A stretch of DNA of 64,000 nt from Polaribacter tangerinus (GCF_038024095.1 NZ_CP150668.1:1364001-1428000); one strand, 5' to 3'; positions 1 through 8,623 are shown, numbered from the stretch's first letter. Notes: generated from the sequence alone by a model not told the origin. Numbers and translations: made by a program.

Positions 1-293
1 AAAGCACCTTCACAGGCTGCAATAGAACGAGACACTTCGTACGAAAAATCTACGTGACCAGGTGTATCAATTAAATTCAAAATAAAAGGTTCTCCGTTGT
101 AAACATAGTCCATTTGAATTGCATGAGACTTAATGGTAATTCCACGTTCTCGTTCTAAATCCATATTATCTAATAACTGATCTTTTTTTTCTCGATCGGT
201 TACAGAACCTGTATAATCTAACAATCTATCTGCTAAAGTACTTTTTCCATGATCGATATGTGCGATAATGCAAAAATTTCTAATGTTCTTCAT
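1..293 (-). CDS. lepA: Elongation factor 4 (LepA), N-terminal part, cut by window edge
   Basis: The translated 97 residues begin [19 protein letters not shown], which holds the GTPase P-loop (AHIDHGKST), followed by the switch region [18 protein letters not shown] and the G3 motif DTPGHVDF. This run is diagnostic of LepA, the translational GTPase that back-translocates stalled ribosomes, rather than EF-G or TypA. The rest of the gene lies off the left edge. The ATG at 291-293 is preceded by a well-formed promoter at 322-351, giving a short leader of about 20 nt. Identity is very secure; only the G-domain start is visible. Confidence 0.96.
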   Translation of the reverse strand, partial: MKNIRNFCIIAHIDHGKSTLADRLLDYTGSVTDREKKDQLLDNMDLERERGITIKSHAIQMDYVYNGEPFILNLIDTPGHVDFSYEVSRSIAACEGA

Positions 294-321
294 ACGTCGT
301 TTTCTAACTACTTTCAATTAG

Positions 322-351
322 CAAAGATACGTTATTTACTTACTACTGCAA
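322..351 (-). promoter_or_regulatory. lepA promoter, Bacteroidetes type
   Basis: On the minus strand the -7 box TATCTTTG occupies 322-329, and a -33 TTG lies at 349-351 with exactly 19 nt between them, the expected spacing for the Bacteroidetes primary sigma factor. The predicted transcription start is about 20 nt before the lepA ATG. Confidence 0.75.
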
Positions 352-440
352 GCTACTTTTTTTGCATCTAAATGGTAATTATTTATTGATTTTTAGTTAA
401 ATATTACTCTTAAATACAATCCGTAGATATTTTAAATCAA

Positions 441-473
441 AAAGACTTTACAAATTCTGTAAAGTCTTTTTTT
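441..473 (-). terminator. Bidirectional intrinsic terminator downstream of the tandem repeat
   Basis: A perfect 12-bp stem (441-452 with 458-469) encloses the loop AATTC and is followed by a T-run on the plus strand and by TTTTTGATTT on the minus strand. It is positioned to end transcripts of the TolB-like gene that stops at 961, so the whole 67-bp repeat block would lie in that mRNA's 3' untranslated region. Confidence 0.8.
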
Positions 474-487
474 ATAAAGTATTCTAA

Positions 488-999
488 CCTGTTAGTCCTG
501 CCATTCTGCAATAAACAGGTTGGTATCTCTTGGTTGTTATTTCAGATTGCCTGGCCTGTTAGTCCTGCCATTCTGCAATAAACAAGTTGGTATCTCTTGG
601 TTGTTATTTCAGATTGCCTGGCCTGTTAGTCCTGCCATTCTGCAATAAACAAGTTGGTATCTCTTGGTTGTTATTTCAGATTGCCTGGCCTGTTAGTCCT
701 GCCATTCTGCAATAAACAAGTTGGTATCTCTTGGTTGTTATTTCAGATTGCCTGGCCTGTTAGTCCTGCCATTCTGCAATAAACAAGTTGGTATCTCTTG
801 GTTGTTATTTCAGATTGCCTGGCCTGTTAGTCCTGCCATTCTGCAATAAACAAGTTGGTATCTCTTGGTTGTTATTTCAGATTGCCTGGCCTGTTAGTCC
901 TGCCATTCTGCAATAAACAAGTTGGTATCTCTTGGTTGTTATTTCAGATTGCCTGGCCTGTTAGTCCTGCCATTCTGCAATAAACAAGTTGGTATCTCT
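488..999. repeat. 67-bp tandem repeat, seven full copies plus a 43-bp partial, made from a gene 3' end
   Basis: Copies start at 488, 555, 622, 689, 756, 823, 890 and 957, a constant period of 67 bp. The last partial copy (957-999) is the real 3' end of the lipoprotein gene at 961-2058. Read on the minus strand, each unit carries that gene's last 12 codons and stop (RDTN, LFIAEWQD, stop) plus 28 nt of downstream sequence. Copies look identical except for one base at 518 (G for A) in the copy furthest from the gene. Because 67 is not a multiple of three, successive copies rotate frame. There are no unique spacers, so it is not CRISPR. The block sits between the stop codon and the terminator at 441-473. 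Confidence 0.97.
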
Positions 1000-2058
1000 A
1001 CCACCTCCGTTATTTCTATTTGAGGAGAATACAAGTTTTTTACCATCATTAGAAAATACCGGAAAAGCATCGAACGTTTCTCCGTGTGTAACTCTCTTTA
1101 AATTTTTACCATCAATATCTATCATATATAAATTAAAAGGGAAGCCTCTTTCGGCCTCAAAATTTGAAGAAAATAGTACTTTTTTTCCTGATGGATGAAA
1201 AAACGGACTCCAATTGGCATTTCCTAAATCTGTTAATTGTCGCAATTCCGAACCATCAGCATTACAAATATACAGCTCCATTTCTGTTGGCTCTACTAAA
1301 CCTTCTGCCAATAAATCTTTGTATGCTTTTATTTCTTCTGGAGTTTTTGGTCTTGAGGAACGAAAAATAATTTTAGAGCCATCTGGCGAGAAAAATGCTC
1401 CTCCGTCATAACCCAATTCATTGGTTATTTGTTGTACATCTGTCCCATCAATATTCATTGTGTACAATTCTAAATCGCCACTTCTTGTAGATGTAAACAC
1501 AATTTTATCGCCTTTAGGAGAAACCGTAGGTTCTGCATCATATCCTTTTTCATGAGTTAATTGCTTTACAATATTGCCCTGCAAATCTGCTACAAAAATG
1601 TCGAAACTGTCATAAACTGGCCATATATATTTACCATTTTTACGCAAAGGAACTTCGGGGCAGTTTTCATCTACTAAATGTGTAGAGGCATAAATAATGT
1701 GTTTGTTATCTGGTAAAAAATAAGCACATGTGGTTCTTCCTTTACCAGTAGAAATCATAGGAGGTACGCTGTTTTTAAAATCTTCATTGGCATTCATTAA
1801 AAACATCTGATCACAACCAACATTCCATTTTTTGTAGTTAGATTGAAATACCAGTTGCTTATCATCAAAACTCCAATATGCCTCTGCATTATCTCCGCCG
1901 AAAGTTATCTGTTTGAGACTTTTAAAATGAACTTCCTCTGGGTATATCAATCCATTTTTAGTACTCTTTTTTTCTTCTGATGTCGTATTAGATGTTTTCT
2001 TATCATTTTTACAAGCAGTAAAAAAAACTGCAAACACCAATAAATAAACAATTCTCAT
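961..2058 (-). CDS. TolB-like beta-propeller (PD40/WD40-like) lipoprotein
   Basis: A 365-residue protein with a lipoprotein signal peptide (MRIVYLLVFAVFFTAC, lipobox FTAC, Cys16). The mature part contains repeated PD40/TolB blades, recognisable as SPKGDKIVFTSTRSGDLELY, FSPDGSKIIFRSSR, FHPSGKKVLFSSN and FSNDGKKLVFSSNRNN. This suggests a six- to seven-bladed propeller exposed in the periplasm or at the outer membrane. Such proteins usually act as protein-interaction scaffolds; no catalytic residues are visible. The gene is divergent from the M28 peptidase gene at 2104. Its last 12 codons and stop are the seed of the downstream tandem repeat, and the true reading frame ends at the first copy. 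Confidence 0.85.
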   Translation of the reverse strand: MRIVYLLVFAVFFTACKNDKKTSNTTSEEKKSTKNGLIYPEEVHFKSLKQITFGGDNAEAYWSFDDKQLVFQSNYKKWNVGCDQMFLMNANEDFKNSVPPMISTGKGRTTCAYFLPDNKHIIYASTHLVDENCPEVPLRKNGKYIWPVYDSFDIFVADLQGNIVKQLTHEKGYDAEPTVSPKGDKIVFTSTRSGDLELYTMNIDGTDVQQITNELGYDGGAFFSPDGSKIIFRSSRPKTPEEIKAYKDLLAEGLVEPTEMELYICNADGSELRQLTDLGNANWSPFFHPSGKKVLFSSNFEAERGFPFNLYMIDIDGKNLKRVTHGETFDAFPVFSNDGKKLVFSSNRNNGGGRDTNLFIAEWQD

Positions 2059-2083
2059 TTTTCTATTTTATTAATTAACTTCG

Positions 2084-2091
2084 CAAAAATA
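2084..2091 (-). promoter_or_regulatory. -7 box for the TolB-like lipoprotein gene
   Basis: TATTTTTG on the minus strand, 26 nt upstream of the ATG at 2058. No clear -33 TTG was found at the expected distance, so only the -7 element is supported. Confidence 0.5.
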
Positions 2092-2103
2092 ATATTTATC
2101 ATC

Positions 2104-3327
2104 ATGAGAAACCTTGTATTTGTAATCTTTTTATCTTTTCTAGTATCGTGTACATCAGAAAAAAAACCTAAAAATCAAATTAAAGCTGATGTTTCCTTTT
2201 TGGCTTCTGACGAATTAGAAGGAAGACAAACAGGTACTGATGGCGAAAAAAAAGCCGCAGAATATATTGCAAAACGTTATAAGAAAATAGGCTTGCAGCC
2301 AAAAGGGACCTCAAAATACTTACAGGCGTTTAGTTTTAAACCTAAAACAAATCCGCATGACGAAGTGCAATTTGATGTAAATGGAGATGGAACTATTACC
2401 GGAAATAATGTAGTTGGTTTTTTAAACAATAATGCTAAAAATACTATTGTAATTGGCGCTCACTTCGATCATTTAGGCTATGGTGGCGAAGGTTCTTTAT
2501 ATAGAGATACCATTAAAGCGGTTCATAATGGTGCAGATGATAACGCATCTGGTGTAGCGGTAATGTTAAATTTAGCCGAAAAATTGAAAGAAAAAAACAC
2601 GAATAATAATTATTTATTTATTGCTTTTTCTGGAGAAGAAATGGGTTTGTTGGGATCTAATTATTTTGTTAAAAACCCAACTATAAACACAAAGAATATT
2701 TCTTATATGATAAATATGGATATGGTTGGTAGGTTAAAAAAAGATAGTACACTTGCTGTTTATGGTACTGGAACTTCACCAATTTTTAAACAGGTTTTAA
2801 AATCTCACAACGAAAAATTTAAGTTAATTGAGCAAGAATCTGGAGTTGGTCCAAGCGACCATACCAGCTTTTATTTAGCAGATATACCTGTTTTACATTT
2901 TTTTACTGGGCAGCATGAAGACTACCATAAACCTACAGACGATTCTGAAAAATTAAATTATAAAGGCATGGAAACCATTAGTAATTATATTTATAATATT
3001 ATTACAGACTTAGATGATAATGGCAAATTGGCTTTTAGAAAAACTAAAAATGAAAGCGAAGAATCTCCACGTTTTAAGGTAGGTTTGGGAGTGATTCCAG
3101 ATTATATGTTTGATGGAAAAGGAATGCGCATAGATGGGATTTCTGAAGATAAGCCTGCACAAAAAGCAGGTCTTAAAAAAGGAGATATTGTACTTCAATT
3201 AGGCGATAGTTTAGTTACAGATATGATGAGTTACATGCGTGCATTATCGGTTTTTGAAAAGGGAAACACTACAAAAGCTGTTGTAAAAAGAGGAAATGAA
3301 GAAATTGAAAAAATAATTCAATTTTAA
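2104..3327 (+). CDS. M28 family zinc aminopeptidase with C-terminal PDZ domain, lipoprotein
   Basis: A 407-residue predicted lipoprotein (signal ending FLVSC). A peptidase M28 domain spans about residues 30-300 with the co-catalytic zinc motifs GAHFDHLG, HNGADDNASG, SGEEMGLLGS and NMDMVGR and a late His in HEDYHKPTDD. A PDZ domain occupies about 310-405 (GLGVIPDY, IDGISEDKPAQKAGLKKGDIV). It should remove N-terminal residues from peptides in the periplasm or at the cell surface. The ATG at 2104 follows a 45-bp divergent spacer shared with the TolB-like gene. Substrate specificity cannot be read from sequence. Confidence 0.92.
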   Translation: MRNLVFVIFLSFLVSCTSEKKPKNQIKADVSFLASDELEGRQTGTDGEKKAAEYIAKRYKKIGLQPKGTSKYLQAFSFKPKTNPHDEVQFDVNGDGTITGNNVVGFLNNNAKNTIVIGAHFDHLGYGGEGSLYRDTIKAVHNGADDNASGVAVMLNLAEKLKEKNTNNNYLFIAFSGEEMGLLGSNYFVKNPTINTKNISYMINMDMVGRLKKDSTLAVYGTGTSPIFKQVLKSHNEKFKLIEQESGVGPSDHTSFYLADIPVLHFFTGQHEDYHKPTDDSEKLNYKGMETISNYIYNIITDLDDNGKLAFRKTKNESEESPRFKVGLGVIPDYMFDGKGMRIDGISEDKPAQKAGLKKGDIVLQLGDSLVTDMMSYMRALSVFEKGNTTKAVVKRGNEEIEKIIQF

Positions 3328-3336
3328 AAAAAACAT

Positions 3337-3344
3337 TATCTTTG
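3337..3344 (+). promoter_or_regulatory. -7 box for the cytochrome c/YceI/DUF5777 cluster
   Basis: TATCTTTG, 15 nt upstream of the ATG at 3360. It shows that the upstream TTG at 3342, which would extend the ORF, lies inside the promoter and is not the start codon. Confidence 0.65.
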
Positions 3345-3359
3345 ATAGAAAACTTAATC

Positions 3360-3719
3360 ATGAAACTATCATTAATTAAACTATTCACAATCAGTTTTAT
3401 TTCAATATTCATTATTAATTGTACGACTTCAGAAAGCCCTTTAGAGGAACCCGTTAATCCAATTTCAACTTTGGTTACATACAACAAAAATGTAAAAACA
3501 ATTATTGATAATAATTGTATATCATGTCATATTTCTGGTGGTCAAGCTGGTTTTCTTCCTCTTATAAATTATACCCAAGTAAAAAATTCTGCTGAAAGAG
3601 GGAGTTTAATTTCAAGAATGAACAGTATAACTGCTCCAATGCCAAAAAGTGGTCTTTTACCAGCCCAAACAAGGGCTGTAATAGATAAATGGAAAGAAGA
3701 CGGATTCTTAGAAAAGTAG
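3360..3719 (+). CDS. Small c-type cytochrome-like lipoprotein
   Basis: A 119-residue protein starting at ATG 3360, with a lipoprotein signal (lipobox IINC, Cys21) and one heme-c attachment motif CISCH (Cys53, Cys56, His57). Downstream Met residues in SRMNSITAPMPKSG could supply the sixth heme ligand. It resembles the short monoheme cytochromes that Flavobacteria encode beside YceI and DUF5777 proteins, and is likely an envelope electron carrier. It is first in a tight cluster: the next gene begins 7 bp after its stop. Confidence 0.8.
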   Translation: MKLSLIKLFTISFISIFIINCTTSESPLEEPVNPISTLVTYNKNVKTIIDNNCISCHISGGQAGFLPLINYTQVKNSAERGSLISRMNSITAPMPKSGLLPAQTRAVIDKWKEDGFLEK

Positions 3720-3725
3720 TCTACT

Positions 3726-4268
3726 ATGAAAAAAGTGATTTTAATATCATTCCTACTTATAAATTTTTCAGTAATCTCACAAACATATTTTACAAGAACA
3801 GGTGAAACTAATTTCTCTGCATCAGTAAAAGCTTTTGTACCTGTAGAAGCGATAAATAATAGTACAACTGTATTATTAAAATCATCTTCTGGAGAAATTG
3901 CTGCTCAACTTTTTATAACTGCATTTGATTTCAAAATTGCTTTAATGCAAGAGCATTTCAATGAAAATTATATGGATGCAAATAAATATCCTAAATCATT
4001 TTTTAAAGGAAAATTAAAAGATTTTAATTTTCCAGAAATCAATAAAAAAACTAGTTACCAACTTTTGGGAACTCTTACAATTAAAGGCATAGAAAAAGAT
4101 ATTTCTACTGTAGCTGATGTTTTTTTCTACAATGGGAAAATCTCACTCACTTCAGAATTTACAATATTACCAAAAGATTTTGAAATTGCAATTCCCAGTA
4201 TCGTGAGAAAAAAAATAGCCGAAAAAATAAATGTTTCCTTAAATTATGAATTGGTCGAAAAAAAATAA
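3726..4268 (+). CDS. YceI-like periplasmic protein
   Basis: A 180-residue protein with a cleavable signal peptide (ends ISQ). The YceI pattern is visible: an early FSASVKAFVPVEAINN, the central HFNENYMDANKYPKSFFKGK, then GTLTIKGIEKDIS and a final EFTILPKDFEIAIPSIV. YceI proteins form a lipocalin-like barrel that binds isoprenoid-type lipids in the periplasm. It overlaps the next gene by 23 nt, so the two are probably co-translated. The link to the neighbouring cytochrome and barrel protein suggests a role in quinone or lipid handling for envelope redox, which is inference. Confidence 0.85.
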   Translation: MKKVILISFLLINFSVISQTYFTRTGETNFSASVKAFVPVEAINNSTTVLLKSSSGEIAAQLFITAFDFKIALMQEHFNENYMDANKYPKSFFKGKLKDFNFPEINKKTSYQLLGTLTIKGIEKDISTVADVFFYNGKISLTSEFTILPKDFEIAIPSIVRKKIAEKINVSLNYELVEKK

Positions 4269-4629
4269 AATAGCTACACTCATATTTATTGTAATTCTAA
4301 TAACCGGATATTCTTCATATAATTACATTATGAAATCGACAAAAACCACAGAAAATAGCGAAACAGATTTTAGTGGAAATGCTAATGAATTTATAAATAA
4401 AGTAAAGGAAAATCCACTTTTATGGACAAATAAAATTATTGTAGTGGAAGGAAATGTAACCCATGCAAACAATAAAAGCTTAACACTTAATAATCTAATT
4501 TTCTGTCAATATGAAAAATCAGAAAAAACTGTTCCTCTTAATAAGATAATAAAAATTAAAGGTCGTTTTATTGGTTACGACGACTTAATGGCAGAAGTAA
4601 AGTTGGATAAATGTATTTTTCAAAATTAA
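4246..4629 (+). CDS. Membrane-anchored OB-fold (tRNA_anti-like) protein
   Basis: A 127-residue protein with one N-terminal membrane helix (IATLIFIVILITGYSSYNYI) and a C-terminal domain of about 85 residues with the pattern NPLLWTNKIIVVEGNVTH... IIKIKGRFIGYDDLMAEVKLDKC. This matches the small OB-fold domain found in Bacteroidetes proteins beside YceI/DUF5777 genes. The ATG at 4246 lies inside the yceI-like gene (23-nt overlap). Function is unknown; position argues for an envelope role with the neighbours. Confidence 0.7.
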   Translation: MNWSKKNKIATLIFIVILITGYSSYNYIMKSTKTTENSETDFSGNANEFINKVKENPLLWTNKIIVVEGNVTHANNKSLTLNNLIFCQYEKSEKTVPLNKIIKIKGRFIGYDDLMAEVKLDKCIFQN

Positions 4630-4633
4630 AATT

Positions 4634-5500
4634 ATGAACAAAAAGAATCTTTTTCTCACAATAGCTGTTTTTTCTGTTTTTATATTAAAAGCACAAGACA
4701 AATTATTGGACGAATTAAATGAATTTTCTAATAAAGAAGTAGTCTTTGAACTTCCAGCATTTAAAGCAATGAAAATTGGAAATTTACAATCAACTAAAAT
4801 TGCCGAAAAAGGAGACCTTTATTTATATGTTTCACACAGATTTGGCTCTGTTAAAGATGGTTTTGAAACACTTTTTGGTTTAGACAATGCAAATACAAAT
4901 ATTCAACTACTTTATAGTTTTTGGGATGGTGTTCAATTTAGTGTAAGTAGAGAATCATTAAGACAAACTTATGCCTCAGCTGTTAAAATTCGACTAATAA
5001 AACAGTCAACCAAATTTCCTGTTAATTTAGCTTTTTATGGAACTGCAAATATAAATGCAGAATTAAATGAAGACATATTTCCAAATTTGAAATTTGGTGA
5101 TAGAATGAGTTATGCTGCACAAATTTTGGCGTCAAAAAGGGTTACTGATAATTTGTCTTTATTAATAGCACCTAGCTATATCAGGCAAAATTTACAAGAC
5201 TTAAACCTTGTTGGTGCTAGAAATCATAATCAATTTGCAATGGGTTTAGGTGGTCGATATAAGTTGAGTAAGCGTGTGAGTATGAATATGGATTATGCAT
5301 ATAATTTCAATAGAGATGAAAACTCAATTTATAAAAATCCTTTAACAATTGGAATGGATTTAGAAACTGGTGGACATGTTTTTCAGTTACTTTTTTCAAA
5401 TGCTCAATCTACCAATGAACCTGGATTTTTGAGCCAAGCAGAAGGCGATTGGAATAACGGTGTAATATTCTTTGGATTTAATATTGTAAGAGTTTTTTAA
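4634..5500 (+). CDS. DUF5777 family outer-membrane beta-barrel protein
   Basis: A 288-residue protein with a signal peptide (ILKAQ) and the DUF5777 hallmarks: FELPAFKAMKIGNLQSTKIA near the N-terminus, LYVSHRFGSV, and alternating beta strands through GLGGRYKLSKRVSMNMDYAY to a terminal Phe (FNIVRVF). These proteins are predicted outer-membrane barrels of unknown function. It starts 4 bp after the OB-fold gene, completing a four-gene cluster. No terminator was seen before the DUF4345 remnant. Confidence 0.82.
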   Translation: MNKKNLFLTIAVFSVFILKAQDKLLDELNEFSNKEVVFELPAFKAMKIGNLQSTKIAEKGDLYLYVSHRFGSVKDGFETLFGLDNANTNIQLLYSFWDGVQFSVSRESLRQTYASAVKIRLIKQSTKFPVNLAFYGTANINAELNEDIFPNLKFGDRMSYAAQILASKRVTDNLSLLIAPSYIRQNLQDLNLVGARNHNQFAMGLGGRYKLSKRVSMNMDYAYNFNRDENSIYKNPLTIGMDLETGGHVFQLLFSNAQSTNEPGFLSQAEGDWNNGVIFFGFNIVRVF

Positions 5501-5549
5501 ATCTTAATTTCATAAAAATAACTCACTAACATTTATAAAAACTTGCTAA

Positions 5550-5909
5550 ATTGTTTCAATAGGAATTGTTGTACCCGTTTCTTTTGTTTATGGATTTAAT
5601 CCTTCTTTAAACTTTAACATTCAGCTTCAAACAACAGACGAACATAATTTTTTTAAAGCAATTATGGGTTTATACATAGGATTTTCGATACAATGGACGC
5701 TCGGAATTTTCAAGAATAACTATTTAAAATCGGCATTGATTTCCCATATTATTTTTATGTTTGGCCTAGGTTTGGGAAGGGTTTTAAGTTACTTTCTAGA
5801 TGGCACACCAACTTTCGGATATCAATTTGGCACTTTTGCAGAGTTATTTTTAGGTTTTTACGGACTTTGGGTTTTAAAAAATAAAAACACTAATTTTGCA
5901 GAAAAATAA
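5550..5909 (+). pseudogene. DUF4345 membrane protein remnant lacking its N-terminus
   Basis: The frame reads SIGIVVPVSFVYGFNPSL and then QTTDEHNFFKAIMGLYIG into three further hydrophobic segments, the normal DUF4345 pattern. It is closed upstream by a TAA at 5547-5549, with no ATG before an internal Met at 5664. The family normally begins with a full membrane helix about 20 residues earlier, which is absent or shifted here. Either the 5' end has decayed or there is a frameshift near 5545. An ATG at 5664 could still give an 81-residue fragment, but that would lack the first membrane helix. Confidence 0.6.
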
Positions 5910-5915
5910 ACAATT

Positions 5916-6914
5916 TTGGTAAAAATAGGCCCTATAGAACTTCCAGATTTTCCGCTATTACTAGCTCCTATGGAAGATGTTTCCGACCCACCTTTTAGAG
6001 CATTATGCAAGGAAAACGGTGCGGATGTTGTTTACACCGAATTTATTTCTTCTGAAGGGTTAATTCGTGATGCTGCAAAAAGTGTTATGAAGTTAGATAT
6101 TTATGAAAAAGAAAGACCTGTGGGCATTCAAATTTTTGGTGCAAATTTAGAGTCTATGCTACAAACAGTAGATATTGTAGAAAAATCAAACCCTGATATT
6201 ATAGATATTAATTTTGGCTGTCCGGTAAAAAAAGTTGTTTCTAAAGGAGCAGGTGCAGGAATTTTAAAAGATATCGATTTAATGGTTTCTTTAACAGAAG
6301 CCATGGTAAAAAGAACAAACTTACCAATAACCGTTAAAACTCGTTTAGGTTGGGATCATGATTCTATAAAAATTGTAGAAGTTGCAGAACGTTTGCAGGA
6401 TGTTGGTTGTAAAGCCATTTCTATTCATGGTAGAACAAGAGCACAAATGTATAAAGGTGAAGCCGATTGGCACCCAATTGCAGCAGTAAAAAATAACCAA
6501 AGAATGCATATTCCTGTCTTCGGAAATGGGGATATTACAACTCCTGAAAAAGCCATGAAAATGAGAGATGAATTTGGTTTAGATGGCGCTATGATTGGTA
6601 GAGCTGCTATTGGTTATCCTTGGTTTTTTAATGAAGTAAAGCATTATTTTAAAACTGGCAAACATTTAGATAAACCAACAATTGCAGAGAGAACAGCAGT
6701 AGCTAGAAGGCACTTACAAATGGCAATAGATTGGAAAGGAGAACGTTTGGGGGTTGTAGAAACAAGAAGGCATTATACCAATTATTTTAAAGGAATTCCG
6801 CATTTTAAAGAATACAGAACTAAAATGGTAACTTCAGACGACCCAAAAGATGTTTTTGATACATTTAATGAAGTTGTAAATACTTTTGGAAATATGATTA
6901 TTCCTCAAATTTAA
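5916..6914 (+). CDS. dusB: tRNA-dihydrouridine synthase
   Basis: A 332-residue FMN-dependent Dus enzyme that reduces uridines in the tRNA D-loop. The TIM barrel starts LLLAPMEDVSDPPFR; the active-site Cys lies in INFGCPVKKV; FMN phosphate-binding segments include SIHGRTRAQMYKGEADW and PVFGNGDITTPEKA. The start is a TTG at 5916, giving MVKIGPIELPDFP, which matches the usual N-terminus of the flavobacterial enzyme. It converges on the permease gene at 6959 across a 44-bp spacer without a strong terminator. Confidence 0.95.
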   Translation: MVKIGPIELPDFPLLLAPMEDVSDPPFRALCKENGADVVYTEFISSEGLIRDAAKSVMKLDIYEKERPVGIQIFGANLESMLQTVDIVEKSNPDIIDINFGCPVKKVVSKGAGAGILKDIDLMVSLTEAMVKRTNLPITVKTRLGWDHDSIKIVEVAERLQDVGCKAISIHGRTRAQMYKGEADWHPIAAVKNNQRMHIPVFGNGDITTPEKAMKMRDEFGLDGAMIGRAAIGYPWFFNEVKHYFKTGKHLDKPTIAERTAVARRHLQMAIDWKGERLGVVETRRHYTNYFKGIPHFKEYRTKMVTSDDPKDVFDTFNEVVNTFGNMIIPQI

Positions 6915-6958
6915 TTTTTCCCACTATAATGGTATTTATACTAGCTAGCGTATAGTTG

Positions 6959-8161
6959 CTATTTTTCTATAAATTCTTTTGTAATTCGACTGCTGGCAAT
7001 TTTTGCTGCTATAAAGCCCAATATTGTAAGCGTAAAAATAACAACTACAAAATTTATAAAACGGAATTCTACTGGATATGCCAATTCTGGAACAATCATA
7101 AAAAATGCAAACTGTTGTTGAAGGAAAACTAATAATACACCCAAAAATACGCCTACACACATTCCAAAAAATGTAAGTAAAAATCCCTGAAAAACAAATA
7201 TTTTTTTCAGCTCTGTAACAGTAAGTCCTAAATTATAAAGTGTCTTTAAGTTATCTTTTTTGTCTATTATCATCATAATAATAGCTCCTATTACATTAAA
7301 TAAAGCGATAATTACAATGAGTGTAAAAATTAAATAAGAAACAACGTTTTCTGTATTTATAACTTTGTAGAAAACCTCATTTAGCTGCTCTTTTGTTTGT
7401 ATCTTAAAGTTAATACCCAACTTTTCGGTTAGTTTATTTACCACGGTTGGTGCCTCTAAATAATTATGCACACTTATTTCGATGCCCGTTACTTCATTCT
7501 CTTTGTAATCTAATAATTTTCTGGCATCTTGTATCTCTGTAAAAACAAATTTACTTGCAAATTCTTCTGTACCAGAATATACTCCTACTATTTGAACTTC
7601 TATTTTTCGAAAGGGATTTCTAGGGTTTATAAAACCTTTTCCTGCCTTAGGAACCATAATTTTTAAAGGGGTTCCAAAATTTAAAGTTCCTAATGATAAT
7701 TTATTAGATATTTGACCACCAATAACTGCTGTATTTTTAAAATCTGTTTGCAACCAACTGCCTTGCTCTAAAGAACTGTCTATTGCTGTAATAAGTGGAT
7801 AATTATTTTGAACTCCTTTTATGTAACTAATTTCATTTTTAGAATTGTATTCTAAAAAAACTCGTTCTTCAATTACATGTGAAGCTGCTTTAATTTCTGG
7901 TAAGCTTAAAATTAATTGCTGAATACTATCGGTTACAAGAAAAGATTTTCCTTTAACTGCTGTTATTTTCACATCAGGGTCGGAGACTTCTAACAAACTG
8001 TAACTAAAAGTTCGCAAACCAGAAAAACCAGAGAGAATAATAAATAAAGCTAATGAACTAACTATTACGCCAAAAGAGGCTATCATAGTAATAATATTAA
8101 CAGCATTATTACTGGTTTTTGTAAATAAGTATCTTTTGGCTATGTAAAAAGGAAAACTCAA
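6959..8161 (-). CDS. FtsX/LolE-like ABC transporter permease
   Basis: A 400-residue membrane protein with the MacB/LolE layout: an N-terminal helix at about 20-45 (NIITMIASFGVIVSSLALFI), a large periplasmic domain (about 50-270), then three C-terminal helices around 275-385. The opening FYIAKRYLFTKTSNNAVNIIT is typical of the lipoprotein-releasing LolC/E family in Bacteroidetes. It would extract lipoproteins from the inner membrane with a LolD-type ATPase, which is not encoded nearby. The gene lies downstream of rbfA on the same strand. Confidence 0.85.
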   Translation of the reverse strand: MSFPFYIAKRYLFTKTSNNAVNIITMIASFGVIVSSLALFIILSGFSGLRTFSYSLLEVSDPDVKITAVKGKSFLVTDSIQQLILSLPEIKAASHVIEERVFLEYNSKNEISYIKGVQNNYPLITAIDSSLEQGSWLQTDFKNTAVIGGQISNKLSLGTLNFGTPLKIMVPKAGKGFINPRNPFRKIEVQIVGVYSGTEEFASKFVFTEIQDARKLLDYKENEVTGIEISVHNYLEAPTVVNKLTEKLGINFKIQTKEQLNEVFYKVINTENVVSYLIFTLIVIIALFNVIGAIIMMIIDKKDNLKTLYNLGLTVTELKKIFVFQGFLLTFFGMCVGVFLGVLLVFLQQQFAFFMIVPELAYPVEFRFINFVVVIFTLTILGFIAAKIASSRITKEFIEK

Positions 8162-8223
8162 ATGCTTATTTTTTGACTCACATTAAAAATACTATTATCG
8201 TTTTACTTAAAATTGGTATATTA

Positions 8224-8619
8224 TTATTTTTTTTGCCTTTTTGGTAATACTTCTGGGTTTTTTATAGGATTTGCATCTTCTCCTTTTAAAGATTTGTCAA
8301 TTTCTTCTATATAATCTAAAGTATCATCACCAAAAAACAATAATTCTGGCATTCTTCTTAGCTGATTACGCGTTCTTTTTGCCATTTCATGTCTAATTAA
8401 CGGCGTATTAGAAACTACTCCTTTTATAATTTCTTCTCTTTTTTCTGATGGAAAAATACTCAAATAAACTTTTGCAACGCCCAAATCTGCAGTAACATGA
8501 ACCTTAGAAACAGAGATAATTACTCCTTTCATACCGTCTTGTGCAGCTTTTTGCAAAACATCTACCAAATCTTTTTGTAAAACACCTGCTATTTTACGCT
8601 GTCTGTTTGTTTCTTCCAT
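8224..8619 (-). CDS. rbfA: Ribosome-binding factor A
   Basis: A 131-residue protein whose N-terminus MEETNRQRKIAGVLQKDL and central VSKVHVTADLGVAKVYLSIF and RHEMAKRTRNQLRRMPELLFFGDD match RbfA, the cold-shock factor for 16S rRNA 5'-end maturation. The KH-like fold covers residues 1-110; the tail KNPEVLPKRQKK is basic. Its -7 box ends only 4 nt before the ATG, which predicts a leaderless or nearly leaderless mRNA. Confidence 0.95.
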   Translation of the reverse strand: MEETNRQRKIAGVLQKDLVDVLQKAAQDGMKGVIISVSKVHVTADLGVAKVYLSIFPSEKREEIIKGVVSNTPLIRHEMAKRTRNQLRRMPELLFFGDDTLDYIEEIDKSLKGEDANPIKNPEVLPKRQKK

Positions 8620-8623
8620 AATG

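Noticed and set aside
488..999. The regular 67-bp repeats could be a CRISPR array.
   Set aside because: The copies are contiguous without unique spacers, the unit is a gene 3' end, and no cas genes are near.
6915..6958. A small inverted repeat between dusB and the permease gene as a terminator.
   Set aside because: The stem is only about 5 bp and lacks a T-run on either strand.
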